A stretch of DNA of 64,000 nt from Ephydatia muelleri (GCA_013339895.1 JABACO010000001.1:13134678-13198677); one strand, 5' to 3'. Positions 1 to 11,925 are shown, numbered from the stretch's first letter. Program-made: numbers and translations. Notes: a model not told the origin generated them from the letters alone.

Positions 1-1482
1 AGACAGTAAGGTTCTGCTCCTGTAACCACCAGGTAGGTACTTCACCAGAAAAAACCCCTTTAGCGTGGAGGTTCATGTGACTTCGCCACATAGTTGGTGC
101 AATGAACTCCTGGCATCCATCAACTATACACTGCTTCCTGTGAGTGCTGACTAGATGAGGCTCTGGGAGACACCCAGATAGTGGGGATGAAGCATTCGAG
201 GGTCGTGACTGGACTACGGGTTCAGGGGATGCACATTGACGTGGAAGATCAGAAAATGCTTGCCTAGATGTCGAGGGTGGTTGATATGGGCCTGGAAAGG
301 GTAGACCTTGTAACGTAGAAGAGGATAACGGAACTATCTGGGAGGGCGGCGAAGGTGATTGCGGTTGAGTGGGAAGCAGCTGTGGCATTATGACAGCTGG
401 AGGTGTAAGTGGCAAAGGTTCTTGCGCGGTGGTGGATGACTGTGAATCCGATTGCGTTAGGACATTCACACTGTGGTCAGGTAGGGGAGAAACTGGTTGC
501 GATGTAGTCAAATCAAGGTCGCAGTTGCGTACATGTAGTGACGGAGCGTCTAAATTGCAGCACCGATTCCGCTTCGAAGGCTGACAGCTTGAACAAGGGC
601 GGCCTGCTTTGACGCACGCACAGGACTTGCATCGGGCACTGACTCCATTGCAAGCGCAACACCTTGTTCCACCCAGTTTAAAAAGCTTTACAGAGAACTG
701 GTATACAAAACAATTGTTACCGCCATTATTATTCTTATTATCATTATTCAATAATAATGGCGGTAACAATTGTTTTGTATACCAGTTCTCTGTAAAGCTT
801 TTTAAACTGGGTGGAACAAGGTGTTGCGCTTGCAATGGAGTCAGTGCCCGATGCAAGTCCTGTGCGTGCGTCAAAGCAGGCCGCCCTTGTTCAAGCTGTC
901 AGCCTTCGAAGCGGAATCGGTGTTGCAATTTAGACGCTCCGTCACTACATGTACGCAACTGCGACCTTGATTTGACTACATCGCAACCAGTTTCTCCCCT
1001 ACCTGACCACAGTGTGAATGTCCTAACGCAATCGGATTCACAGTCATCCACCACCGCGCAAGAACCTTTGCCACTTACACCTCCAGCTGTCATAATGCCA
1101 CAGCTGCTTCCCACTCAACCGCAATCACCTTCGCCGCCCTCCCAGATAGTTCCGTTATCCTCTTCTACGTTACAAGGTCTACCCTTTCCAGGCCCATATC
1201 AACCACCCTCGACATCTAGGCAAGCATTTTCTGATCTTCCACGTCAATGTGCATCCCCTGAACCCGTAGTCCAGTCACGACCCTCGAATGCTTCATCCCC
1301 ACTATCTGGGTGTCTCCCAGAGCCTCATCTAGTCAGCACTCACAGGAAGCAGTGTATAGTTGATGGATGCCAGGAGTTCATTGCACCAACTATGTGGCGA
1401 AGTCACATGAACCTCCACGCTAAAGGGGTTTTTCCTGGTGAAGTACCTACCTGGTGGTTACAGGAGCAGAACCTTACTGTCT
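1..1482. repeat. Perfect long inverted repeat (foldback), 733-bp arms
   Basis: Position x pairs with position 1483 minus x. The arms are 1-733 and 750-1482 with a 16-base AT-rich spacer at 734-749. I checked the outer ends, the 600-720 segment and a 216-base internal stretch and saw no mismatch. The left arm starts at the window edge, so the repeat may extend further left. The right arm holds the 5' coding part of the retroelement that follows, so the structure is two copies head to head. It could be a real inverted insertion or a hairpin assembly artefact. Confidence 0.95.
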
Positions 1483-4338
1483 GCACAAACTGTTTCTGCC
1501 TTGTAGCAGTGTCCCGTTTTACATCTCATTTGGATAAGTGCTCCACGATTGTTGTTTCAGGTTGTCGTAGTTTCCCTCATAGCTCCCTAGGTGTCTCATG
1601 TCCTTCCGAAAATCCTCTCCCTGCACTTCCTTCATGGGAGGAGGTATGTGAACTACAATGTCCAACAATCCGCTACATTCCACACAAGGCCAGGCCGGCA
1701 GTTGCACGTGTCCTGTCTGATGTCCTGAGGTCAATCTGCTTTGAGAACTCAGAGGAGGCATGGTTGAAACTTTTTATGCTCCCCAAATGTGTGCTGCGAG
1801 CTTCTAAGCGGGGTGGGCGCCACTGCAAGCATCCATCAATAGAGCAGCTATGCGGCTTGTGGTCTCAAGGGGACATTGGCGGCATATGGAATAGAATTAA
1901 AAGGCGTCCTGTCATCCCTCCTCACAAACAAAATTCTCCAATAGACGTATCCAAAAAGAAGATCTCTTCAGCTATAGGTCTGGGTAGAGAGGGGTTATTA
2001 GGGAAAGCTTGTCAGGCCTTGGTTTTTCCAGGCATAGCTCCTAATACCCAAGAGGTTTGGAATTCACTTCAACAGAAACACCCTAAGGGAGCTCAGCCTT
2101 CTCTACCTATATCTTCCAGTCCTCCTGTCACTCATGTGTTGCCACAGGACTTTAACATCTTATCAGTTCTTCATTCATTTCCCAAGGGTACAGCATGTGG
2201 GCCATCAGGGCTTCGCATTCAGCATCTACTTGATTCTGCTCAAATCCATCTATCAGTTCCTCTCTGCTCCTCTTTGCGTGGTGTAGTAAACATCCTGGCC
2301 AGTGGCAGAGCTCCAATTTCAGTATCAAAGTTTCTGGCTGGTGGATCTCTCACTGCATTGGTGAAGAACAAGGAGGGTCGCCCATTGGATATTCGCCCTA
2401 TTGCAGTTGGAGAGGCCTTGAGACGCTTAACAGGGAAGTGTCTTTGTATCATCACTAAGCCCAAAGCCACCGATTTCTTTGCTCCTTTGCAATACGGAGT
2501 CGCATGCACAGCTGGGGCAGAAAAGGTCATTCATGGGGTTAGGAGCTGCATCAAGGAGCATTGGATAGATGATAATTTTACTGTCTGTAAGGTGGATATG
2601 TCCAATGCATTTAACTGTGTGTCTCGTCAGGCTCTCCTGGAGGAATGTGCAGTCCATTTCCCAGAACTTCTTCCCTGGGTAGGATGGTGCTATGGCTCAC
2701 AACCAACTTTATGGCACCCGCTTGGACAGTTGAGTTCGGAGGTTGGTGTCCAGCAAGGAGATCCGCTGGGTCCACTTCTCTTTTCCTTAGTTCTACACAA
2801 GGTTGTGTCATATATCGCACAGGACAGGGAGTGTCTGCCTCTACTTTTTAACGGTTGGTACCTGGATGATGGGGTTTTGTTGGGGCACTCACAAGCGGTT
2901 AATCGGGCTTTGACTCTCATTCAAAAGATGGGTCCATCTTTGGGTCTTTTCGTCAATGTATCTAAATGTGAGTTGTTTGGATGTGGAGACCTGTCTTCTT
3001 TTCCTCCTGAGATGAAGGTGTCACGAGTACCCAACCTTGTGATTCTGGGTGCTCCAATTGGGGATCTCATTTTTTGTGCTAAGTTCGTGGCGCAAAAACG
3101 AGCTGATGCAGCAGTACTATTATCCCAGTTGGCAGAAGTAGGAGCGGAGGATCCTCAGGTAGCTTTCCTTCTGTTACGGCAGTGTGCGGCATTCTGCAAG
3201 TTAGTCCATTTGGCTCGCTCCGCACCTCCTTCACACATTGCAGAGGGCTTGGCACTGTTTGACAAGGACGTACGCCAATGCTTTGCTGAATGCACTGCTG
3301 TAGATGCTGCTGATGTGGAGTGGATGCAAGCACAGCTTAGCCTTAGTAGGGGTGGGCTTGGCCTCCGTAGCTTGTCATCCCATTGTGTTGCAGCATACCT
3401 TGCCTCCATCAGCAGTTCTGGCTGTGACAAGTGGAATCTTTTAGTGGAGCCAATCAAACTCTTTAATGGGTTAGTACCAGCGGAGGATGCAATAACTCTG
3501 GAAACATTAGCCACCTCTAACATGCGCCAGCACTCCCTGTCCGGAAAAATTGAAGACCAGCAGTTTCGGCAGCTGTTTCACATCTCTTCTCCTGCCAATA
3601 GAGCTCGCTTGCTATCAATTTCATCTCGTCATGCTGCTTCGTGGCTTACTGTTGTCCCCTCCCCAGGCCTTAACTTGCATCTGGAGCCAAATGAATTCCA
3701 GATTGCTGTGAAGTGGTGGTTAGGAATGGATGTTTCGTTTGGTTCTTGCTGTCCTCACTGCCCTGACCACAGGCTGGACCCGCTTGGTCACCATGCACTG
3801 ACGTGCAAACACGGGGGGGGATGTAGTCTTACGTCACAACAGCCTACGGGATGTTTTTGTGGAGTTTTGCCACAGAGCCTGTCTAGGTGGTCAGGTAGAA
3901 GTGGGAAGTGGTCAAGGTCATGACAGGCTTAACTCTCGTCCTGCAGATGTTTTGGTTAAAAACTGGCACCTTGGCAAACCTGCTGCATTTGACCTCACCA
4001 TCACTTCTCCGCTTAATCCAACCACTTTGACGGAAGCGGGAGTGAAGTGTGGGTCATCTGCTCAGGTTGCCGAGGTTAGGAAGCATGCTGCTAATGATGG
4101 GAAATGTAAGGAGCTGGGGTGGGTATGTATTCCACTAGCTGTGGAGTCGTATGGATGCTGGGGCATGGAAGCCCAGGAATCTTTTAAACGTCTGGCGGCT
4201 CGTCTAGCGATCCAAATGGGATGCAGCAGATCGCAGGCTACTACCACATTGTACCAGAGGCTGAGCCTTTCCCTCGTGAGAGCTAATGCAAGAGCATTGC
4301 TCTCCCGTGCAAGGGTTCATTTGGAGGAGGGGGGTTGA
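763..4338 (+). pseudogene. Retroelement ORF: Cys-rich region, zinc finger, reverse transcriptase, C-terminal nuclease-like domain (one frameshift)
   Basis: The product is a retrotransposon polyprotein. The open frame running into it begins at 609, but its first ~50 residues are only the antisense of the left palindrome arm, so the true start is unknown and probably lies after 763. Counting residues from 609: a cysteine-rich segment (~71-98), a C2H2-like finger (~248-272, CIVDGC then HMNLH), then reverse transcriptase motifs: A VDMSNAFN (~662), B QQGDPLGPLLFSL, C YLDDG (~748), and LGAPIGD. A C-P-x-C...GHHALTC zinc motif (~1048) precedes a domain with RPADVLV and AAFDLTITSP. That order resembles elements with a restriction-like endonuclease (RLE, as in R2); this assignment is inferred. 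A run of 8 G at 3813-3820 breaks the frame, which continues to the stop at 4336-4338. A second copy at 4646-6045 is open across this point. The 3' end runs into (AAT/ATT)n. Confidence 0.85.
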
Positions 4339-4439
4339 GGTGTGAGTGTGGATTTATAGTTATAGGTGACTTTACTATAATTAAGGTGCATTTATTTAGA
4401 CCAGTATATGTGTTGATTGTGTATTATTATAGTACATGT

Positions 4440-4493
4440 AATAATAATAATAATAGTGCATTTATTCTCATTAGTGTATTCTTGTATCCTGTA

Positions 4494-4532
<39 letters not shown>

Positions 4533-4535
4533 CAA
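4440..4535. repeat. (AAT)n and (ATT)n tails between two convergent retroelements
   Basis: An AAT run at about 4440-4456 and an ATT run at about 4492-4532 lie where the plus-strand copy ends and the minus-strand copy ends. Trinucleotide 3' tails are common in non-LTR retroelements, so these are probably the tails of the two copies. Confidence 0.7.
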
Positions 4536-4645
4536 TACAATTTGTCATTTTTTTTTTTTCATATTAAAAGCAATTATATTTGAATACATGAACATACACT
4601 GATCACAAAGAAAAAAGTTAAACACCTAGCCTACCTACAAAAGTG

Positions 4646-6045
4646 TCAATGAACTATCTCTCGCCCCATAATGGACCTAGCCACTGACCTAACCAGAGAG
4701 ATGCTGAGGTGACCATAAATGTCTCTGACAACAGTAGACTTCGATCGACCCTGATGCAGGGCCAGCAAAGTGGCCAAGCGAGAAAAAACGCCTTGTGCCT
4801 CTCTTCCCCAATTGCCAAATGTTTCCACTGCAAGAGGAATGCATGACCATCCAAGTGCTTGGCACCTAGCATCATTAGCTGCATGCTTCCTTGTCTCAGC
4901 AGCCAAGGCTGCTGCTCCTTCATTGATGCTGGCCTCGTTCAGGGTGACCGGGGTAAGAGGAGAGGTAACAGTGACGTCAAAAGCAGCTGGCTTAGCCCTA
5001 TCCCATCCATCAACCAGCACATCAGCAGGTCGTGTATAATTGTGAGTTCCCAAGAGCCCTCTACCAACTTCAATTCGTACAGATAGGTGGGCACGACGGC
5101 AAAAGTCAGCAATGATGTTTCGCAGGCGGTTGTGTCTAATGACCACATCACCCCCATGTCTGCACGAAACCGCATGATGGCCAAGTGGGTCCAAAGCAAT
5201 GTCTGGACAGAAAGGGCAAGAGGATCTAGCAGTAAAGTTCATGCCAAGCCACCATATCACTGCTGTATGGAATTCAGAAGAGTCAAGATGCAATCCAAGG
5301 CCAACAGAAGGAACAACTGACAACCAAGAGCTAGCATGAGCAGCAGAAGAAGAAAGAAGACGTGCCTTGTTAGCAGGAGAAGAGGCCATCAAAATTGAGT
5401 GAAAAAGATGACTGTCTAATTTCCTGGACAAGGCATGCTGGGAAGGAGGAGAGGATAAAGTAGCTTCTAAAGTGATGACATCACTAGTGGATACAAGAGT
5501 GTTGAACCTTGAAATAGCACTCACTAAATGCCTGTTGCTAGCCCTACCAATGCCTGAGCAAGATAAAGATGCGATGAAAGCAGCACAGCCATGGTGAGAA
5601 AGAGAACGAAAACCTAAGCCTCCAAAACTCAGGCTAAGTCGTGCTTGCTGCCAATGAACATCAGGAATGTCGACTGCCAAGCATGAGGAGAAACAAATCC
5701 TTACCTCTTCATCAAAGGACTGTAGGGAATCTGCGGAAATGCTTGGAGGAGTGGTTCTTGCTAAGTGAACAAGTTTGCAGAAACTGCCACATATCCTAAG
5801 GAGAGATGTTGCCACATGGAGATCCGCTGCAGCTACATCCACCAAAGCTGATAGTAACCCCTTAGCTTGGGAAATTTTCTCACAAATGAAACGGTGCAAT
5901 GTAGGTAATCACCTATTGGAGTCCCAAGTATGTCAAGGTTAGGTAGGAGTGAACTTCTCACAGAAGGAGGGAAAGCAGTGTTGCCCATCCTACCAAACAA
6001 TTCACATTTAGTCAAATTGATATGGATACCCAGAACAGGGCCCAT
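4646..6045 (-). pseudogene. 5'-truncated second copy of the same retroelement family
   Basis: The minus strand encodes the C-terminal half of the same protein as at 763-4338. It begins just after the RT catalytic motif (GIHINLTKCELFG), passes LGTPIGD, FCKLVHLARTTPPS, and the zinc motif CPFCPD...GHHAVSC. It then enters the nuclease-like domain, with RPADVLVDGW and AAFDVTVTSP, ending at the stop near 4646. One frameshift lies near 5890. The frame is intact across the zinc-to-nuclease junction where the first copy is broken, so this copy is the better template for that region. Truncation occurs at an ATT run (6046-6073), as expected for incomplete target-primed reverse transcription. Its residues differ often from the first copy, so the two are not recent duplicates. 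Confidence 0.88.
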
Positions 6046-6960
6046 TATTATTATTATTATTATTATTTTATTATAAATTCGCAGGAGTTGTTTCTACGAT
6101 AAACATTTTCCCGCAACGCGGAAACGCTGATTCCTCACAACTGATACCGCAATAATTGCCAACGCCCGCGAACCTCAACAGTACGTTAATAATAGGCGTG
6201 ATGCGAAGCAAGCCAAAATTGCCTTGAGTGAAATTCGTATATACACATACTTATAGGTCAGAAAATCACTACTGCGTTGACATTAACAATTCAATTATGT
6301 TATTTCCCACTGAAAAGCACATCCACACTTGTCATAATGTATTGAATGCTGTAATATAGAATACCAGTGATGTTTTTCGACAGTGTTCCAAGTGAAAAGC
6401 CGCCAGAACTGTTTTTTTTCTTCCCCCCAGTTTTTTTTTTGCTTATACATATATGTCGAGAACGCTTCACGCTGTGAGCATGCAAATTACATTTACACAT
6501 TTATCTAATACTTCTGTGACAGGGATTGTGGTTTAAATGAATTATTAATCATACACGAATCGTGACAAATAACTGTTAAAAACTGTTTTTTTTTTCTTCC
6601 AATTACAACTGTTGCTAGGAATCTGCATGTGTAAAGGGTTTCACCGTTCTCTCGAATCGTCGTGCCGCGTAGCGTCGGCTTGCGCACCCGTATGGATATA
6701 TAGTAAATATATATCAGAGATAATATCTCTGTATATATTTTCAGGATACACGCACGAACTCTCCTACACGCATATAAGCACACTCTTAAATAGTCTCTTT
6801 CATGGTTACGTCGTGGTCCGAGATACATGTATCACGAACAGGTCCGAGGATCGTTCATTGCTTCCATCGGTTGATGCGCGCCTTTCCAACTTAGGGTAAA
6901 TATAGCATTTTAAGTTACGTCATCCTCGGTCCCCGACCTTCACAACATGGGGTTCAAATT
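6046..6960. other. No gene seen; AT-rich intergenic DNA
   Basis: Starts with an (ATT)n tract at 6046-6073. The rest has scattered T-runs (6410-6440, 6587-6597) and short open frames with no recognisable motif. Confidence 0.6.
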
Positions 6961-6965
6961 TAGTC

Positions 6966-7885
6966 TAGCCCGAATTTCAGTGAACTGCGAACGACCTTTA
7001 AACATGCATAAATATTCCAAACCAGTTAGACTCATAATGCCAACTAAATCTCATGTACATGCATATGTAACGAAGGAGCCAAGGGGTATCAGTATATGGG
7101 ATTATTTCCGCGAAAAAGGACCTAACGCATGTTTTTACAATTAGAAGTCTGAAATGTCCTCTACGCATTGCTTCTTACGCACTGAGACCGGAGTATCTAT
7201 AATGGAGTTTTAAGGCCTGAATATTTAATTAGCCATACATTTGAACGCAAGTCTACTGGAAAATTTATAATGTATGCGTTAGGTCCCTTTTCGCGGAAAC
7301 GATCCAATATATTTGTACCACCTTCGCGAAGGCATGTATAAATTTGCCAAAAGCTTAAAAAGCTTAAAACACTCCACTTAAAAATTAACACTCCACTTAA
7401 AACTTAACACTCCACTTAATATAGGGCTCAAGTTATATTTTAGATATATCTTGAGGGTTGCTATATAGGAAATAAAATCAGCCGTTTAGTCAAACAGAAT
7501 AGCCCGAATTTCAGTGAACTGCGAACGACCTTTAAACATGCATAAATATTCCAAACCAGTTAGACGCATAATGCCAACTCAATCTCATACATAACAAAGG
7601 AGCCAAGGGATATCAGTATATGGGACTTTTTCGACCTAACGCATGTTTTTTTCTCAAGATTACAATTAGAAGTCTGAAATGTCCTCTACGCATTGCTTCT
7701 TACGCACTGAGAACCGGAGTATCTATAATGGAGTTTTAAGGCCTGAATGTTTAATTAGCCATACATTTACTGGAAAATTTATAATGTATGCGTTAGGTCT
7801 GATCCCATATATTTGTACTGTATACTTTTACACCACCTTCGCGAAGGCATGTATACATTTGCCAAAAGCTTAAAAAGCTTAAAAA
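6966..7885. repeat. Direct duplication of a ~400-bp unit containing a hairpin element
   Basis: About 6966-7372 and 7499-7883 share nearly the same sequence, from AGCCCGAATTTCAGTGAACT to GCTTAAAAAGCTTAAAA, with small indels. In the first copy, 7108-7130 and 7274-7296 are inverted repeats with one mismatch in 23, and the pairing extends outward on both sides to about 7091 and 7313. The second copy has lost parts of the arms. A shorter stretch of the arm (GGACCTAACGCAT) recurs near 19527. The structure suggests a non-autonomous terminal-inverted-repeat element caught in a larger duplication. Confidence 0.75.
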
Positions 7886-8677
7886 TTAACACTCGTGACT
7901 GAATCTTATACGTTCCGCTCCGTAAATGTTGGCAGATAATCGGCCTACACGTAATTCACAAACTGAAAGTACGTAGCAATAGGAATTGTGACTATGCATT
8001 CGACAGCTTTTGCTTCAGCTACAAGATCTTTTCAGAACCAAACAAGCGTTGTATACCAGACTATGGAAACTATAGACAACGTTAAACAACGTAAACGAGA
8101 CATGTCTCATTGTCTGAGAGAGCCGGTGTCAGGTAGAATTGAGGACTCCAAAGAATTGGGCGGGACTCCCCGTCCCACAATACTACGTAGAATTGGGGAC
8201 CCTTGTGTAGTTATGGGGACACTTATAAATTTTACATTTCATACATTCCCAGTAAGCACGTGGCAACACACAAATAGCGACTCATTGGTGAAGGGTGAGG
8301 GACAAAGAAAACAATGACGGGCGCAGCTTTACCTTTAGAGAGATAAACCTATCAGTTTTCCTAGATCCTTTTCATGTATCAGTCCTTTCTTTTCGAATAA
8401 AGTGTTGACAAACAGGGGCATTTCTGTGTTTTTTTTTTTTGCCATAAAAGGCGTGGACTAGTCGTGGTGCCGGAAGATCCATGCAGCATGTAATAGTTTC
8501 TCTTTCCGGCCGTGCATATGACACCGTGGGTTGTCAAAATACTGCTCGAGAATGTAGATCACTGGGAGAGAATGCAGATCTGTGGCAGAGAGTGTCTCCT
8601 TAACCTATCAGTATGATCTGAATTTATACATAAACTGTAGAACAAATCAAAGTACATACTGCCTGGACTATAGCTGC
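7886..8677. other. No supported gene
   Basis: A 109-codon open frame at 7988-8317 (+) has no recognisable domain and contains a partial internal duplication (GTAGAATTG...GGGAC twice), so I do not call it a gene. The 3' end of the neighbouring gypsy element, possibly including its LTR, may lie here, but I could not identify an LTR pair. Confidence 0.5.
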
Positions 8678-10478
8678 TTACACGGCTGTATAGTATCTGC
8701 AATGCCAGCCACTGATGTTGCCCTTCTCACGATACCAGGTCTGGAACTCCTCTGAGGAGAACGAAGTGGTATTGTCCAACACAATAGTATGTGGATAGCC
8801 AAAGTATGCAAAGTCTTGATCCAACAAGGACTTGGTGGATGTGGATGTGGTAAGTACTAGCCAATTGCTTCCCAGACAATTGATGGCGCGGTCAACGTGT
8901 ACTCGCTTCTCTGGAAGCATCCAAGGGTGGTTAGCAACTTTCGGTGGTTTATTCTGGTGCTTGGCATAAGCTGTGCATCGATGGCAGAGGTCCATGATCT
9001 CTGCATCCATCCCTGGCCAGTAGACTGCAGTGTGAACCAGTGATTTCATTCGCTGCCTCCCAAAATGCCCCAAATGTAAAAGGTGCAGTACTAGGGGCCA
9101 CAGACTTGGGGGAAGGGGGAATCATCCTTATAGGAGGCAACCATGAGTTGTAGATAGTGAAATTGCCAACTTGCGAAAAACTTCCATTGAACCATCTTGC
9201 ATGTCTTCATTTGATGCATATCCTTAGGAGGCCATCCTTCTCTAGTGTAGCGCATGACGTTGGCAATGACCGTATCCTTTGCTGATTCCTTCGCCAGTGT
9301 TCCTGGGTCAGTAGGATTTAGCTAAAGGCTGACTGCCTTGATGGTGCAGACTGTGTCCACGTCAGCACCACCTTCCAATCCATCGAAGTTGGCATCAGGC
9401 CCTGCTGGAAGGCGGCTAAGGGCATCTGCATTGCCGTGCATGGTCTGACGTCTTCCGATATTCAATTGTGTAGTTATACTGAGAGCCCACCGAGCCACCT
9501 GTTAGCAGCAAGAGCAGGAGTTGCTTTCATTGGTCCGAACAAAGCAATAAGTGGTTTGTGGTCTGTGACCAAGATGAAAGTACGACCATAGAGGAACTGG
9601 TGGAACTTGTTGAGGGCGAAGATGATGGCCATGCAGTGCCTCTTTCTGTACCTGAATGCATCCATGCTGGGTGCTTGTAAGGGTCTTTGAAGCATTGGCA
9701 ATTGGGTGCTCACTGCAGCCACTGTACTGGTGGATAAGAATGGCTCCCAAACCAACCTCTGATGCATCGCAGGAGATCCCAATGGGAAGGGAAAAATCAA
9801 AATGCACCAGAATGGTGTCATCTGTACAACAGGTCTTTGAGCTTCTGAAAAGCTGCTGTTCCTCTATGCCCCACTTCCATGGAACATCTTTCTTGGTGAG
9901 GTGATGAAGTGGTTCAGTGACTGAAGCCAGGTTAGGCAGAAACTTGCCATAGAACTGAACTGAGCCAAGAAAAGAGGGGAGACCTGAAACCGTTTCTGGA
10001 GGTGGCATCATCTTCACAGCATCAATCTTAGAACCTTTGGCGATCCCCTGTCAAGAAAGAATGTGCCCAAGGTACTCAACTGATGATTGAGCAATAATAC
10101 ACTTCTCCAGGTGGCAACGCAGACCCTTATCTTGCAAGTGTTTGAGGAGTCAACGAAGGTTCTTGAGGTGTTCCAAAGCTGTGGCACCACTGACCAGAAT
10201 GTCATCCATGTAGACTGCTACACCTTCGAGGTCCCTGGTCAGCTGGTCCATGATTTCTTAGAAGTATCCCGGAGCTGAACTGATGCCGAAAGGAAGTCGT
10301 GTCTGAAGTAGGACTCCTCGATGAGTACTAAGTGCCAATCTCCTCTGACTCTCTGGTGCCAGCATGATTTGGTTGTAGGCATTGGCCAAATCGATCAGTG
10401 AAAAAATGACCACCACCCAACTTTTGCATCAGATCCTCTGGAAGTGGCATGGGATGATGGTGAGGTTCCAGTTGCTGA
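8678..10478 (-). pseudogene. Ty3/gypsy pol relic, 3' part: RT core, RNase H, integrase
   Basis: Read on the minus strand. From 10478 downwards come an RT palm with FSLIDLANAYNQI (~10340-10405) and the catalytic VYMDDIL (~10195-10225), then a thumb region with KFLPNLASVTEPLHHLTKK. The RNase H part follows, with GISCDASEVGLGAIL and LVTDHKPLIALFG (9502-10017 and 9474-9821 in different frames). The integrase part (8678-9140) shows the zinc-binding region (GHFGRQRMKSLVHTAVYWPGM, then CHRC) and core pieces around GYPHTIVLDN. Several frameshifts and an in-frame stop make it a dead copy. The gene is interrupted on its 5' side by the CACTA element and continues at 16202. Confidence 0.88.
10476..10478. 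repeat. Target-site duplication TGA, left
   Basis: TGA sits directly before the CACTG end of the CACTA element and is matched by TGA at 16199-16201. A 3-bp duplication is standard for the CACTA/EnSpm superfamily. Confidence 0.9.
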
Positions 10479-10765
10479 CACTGCACAAAAAGTTAGGTTT
10501 ACTACGTCTGAACACGATGCGTAAACTTGTCGCAAACATGAAACATTATCTTTGCACGCATATTTACGCATATGTACACATGTAATGTCTTTACGCTAAT
10601 GTTTGCAATACATTTACCACGTACGTAAAGGTGCTTACATATTTACGTACATATTTACAACATATTTGCTACAGGTGTATATACCGTTATATATTTACCT
10701 ACATCTTTGCAATACGTTTGCTAGCGATAGATTTGCCATTGTCTTTACAGGATAAGTAAATATAT
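10479..10765. repeat. CACTA left subterminal repeat region
   Basis: Short motifs of the type CGTAAA, GTTTGC and TTTACGY recur in both orientations about every 15-25 bases. A matching cluster occupies the other end (about 15945-16198). In plant CACTA elements such subterminal arrays bind the accessory TnpA protein. A similar role here is inferred. Confidence 0.7.
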
Positions 10766-11085
10766 GACCCAAATTCTAAATAAACGAAATCGTGCATTAC
10801 AGGCCCGGCCCAGGTCGATCACTCTCGTACTCGATTCGACCCTACTCGCGCTCGAGACTTCACGACTCACACTCGCGATTCTACACTACGTACTCGCGCT
10901 ATTTGAGCGAGCAGAGTCAAATTTGAATAAAGTTAAGCGACAAGTCGACAGTCATACCGGCCGCCCGCGACCTTCAGCCAACGCACGAAGGTCGGGCTAT
11001 GCACCCAAATGTAATTATTATGATCTGGTTCCGCTTGTGCCCAGCTTCTAGTACTTCTACAAACGACGCTTGTGGAACATCAAAT
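10766..11085 (-). other. Region past the transposase; possible last exon
   Basis: The transposase frame could splice at a donor near 11938 (GAG|GTAAAT). The minus strand here reads through a stretch rich in S, T and R around 10960-11060 before a stop. The C-termini of related transposases often lie in a separate exon, but I see no decisive homology, so this is a suggestion only. Confidence 0.25.
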
Positions 11086-11087
11086 GC

Positions 11088-11925
11088 GCCACTGGTGGAG
11101 TATGTACTATGGTGGAGTATGTACACTGGTGGAGTATGTACACGGGTGGAGTGTGTGCACTGGTGTAGTGTGTGCACTGGTGTAGTGTGTGGAGTGTGTG
11201 CACTGGTGTAGTGTGTACACTGGTGGAGTGTGTGCACTGGTGTAGTGTGTACACTGGTGGAGTGTGTACACTGGTGGAGTGTGTACACTGGTGGAGTGTG
11301 TACACTGGTGGAGTGTGTACACTGGTGTAGTGTGTGCACTGGTGTAGTGTGTGGAGTGTGTGCACTGGGGTAGTGTGTACACTGGTGGAGTGTGTGCACT
11401 GGTGTAGTGTGTACACTGGTGGAGTATGTATACACTGGTGGAGTGTGTACACTGGTGTAGTGTGTACACTGGTGGAGTGTGTACACTGGTGGAGTGTGTA
11501 CACTGGTGTAGTGTGTGGAGTGTGTACGCTGGTGTAGTGTGTGGAGTGTGTACACTGGTGTAGTGTGTGCACTGGTGTAGTGTGTACACTGGTGGAGTGT
11601 GTACACTGGTGGAGTGTGTACACTGGTGGAGTGTGTACACTGGTGTAGTGTGTGCACTGGTGTAGTGTGTGGAGTGTGTACACTGGTGGAGTGTGTGCAC
11701 TGGTGTAGTGTGTACACTGGTGGAGTGTGTACACTGGTGGAGTGTGTACACTGGTGGAGTGTGTACACTGGTGGAGTGTGTACACTGGTGGAGTGTGTAC
11801 ACTGGTGGAGTGTGTACACTGGTGTAGTGTGTGCACTGGTGTAGTGTGTGGAGTGTGTGCACTGGTGTAGTGTGTGGAGTGTGTGCACTGGTGTAGTGTG
11901 TACACTGGTGGAGTGTGTGCACTGG
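11088..11925. repeat. 17-bp minisatellite inside the CACTA element
   Basis: About 50 tandem copies of a 17-base unit, GGAGTGTGTACACTGGT, with two common variants (GTAG for GGAG, GCAC for ACAC), arranged in mixed order. It ends at the stop codon of the transposase. The long repetitive open frames on both strands here (THTPPVYTLHQC and similar) are products of a repeat length that is not a multiple of three and are not genes. Each unit contains CACTGG, similar to the element's CACTG terminus. Confidence 0.95.

Noticed and set aside
369-584. 71-codon open frame on the plus strand, repeated at 899-1114 on the minus strand
   Set aside because: Both are the same antisense reading of the retroelement, present twice because of the palindrome.
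609-762. First ~50 residues of the long open frame leading into the reverse transcriptase
   Set aside because: They are the antisense reading of the left palindrome arm and spacer, so they are not part of the real protein.
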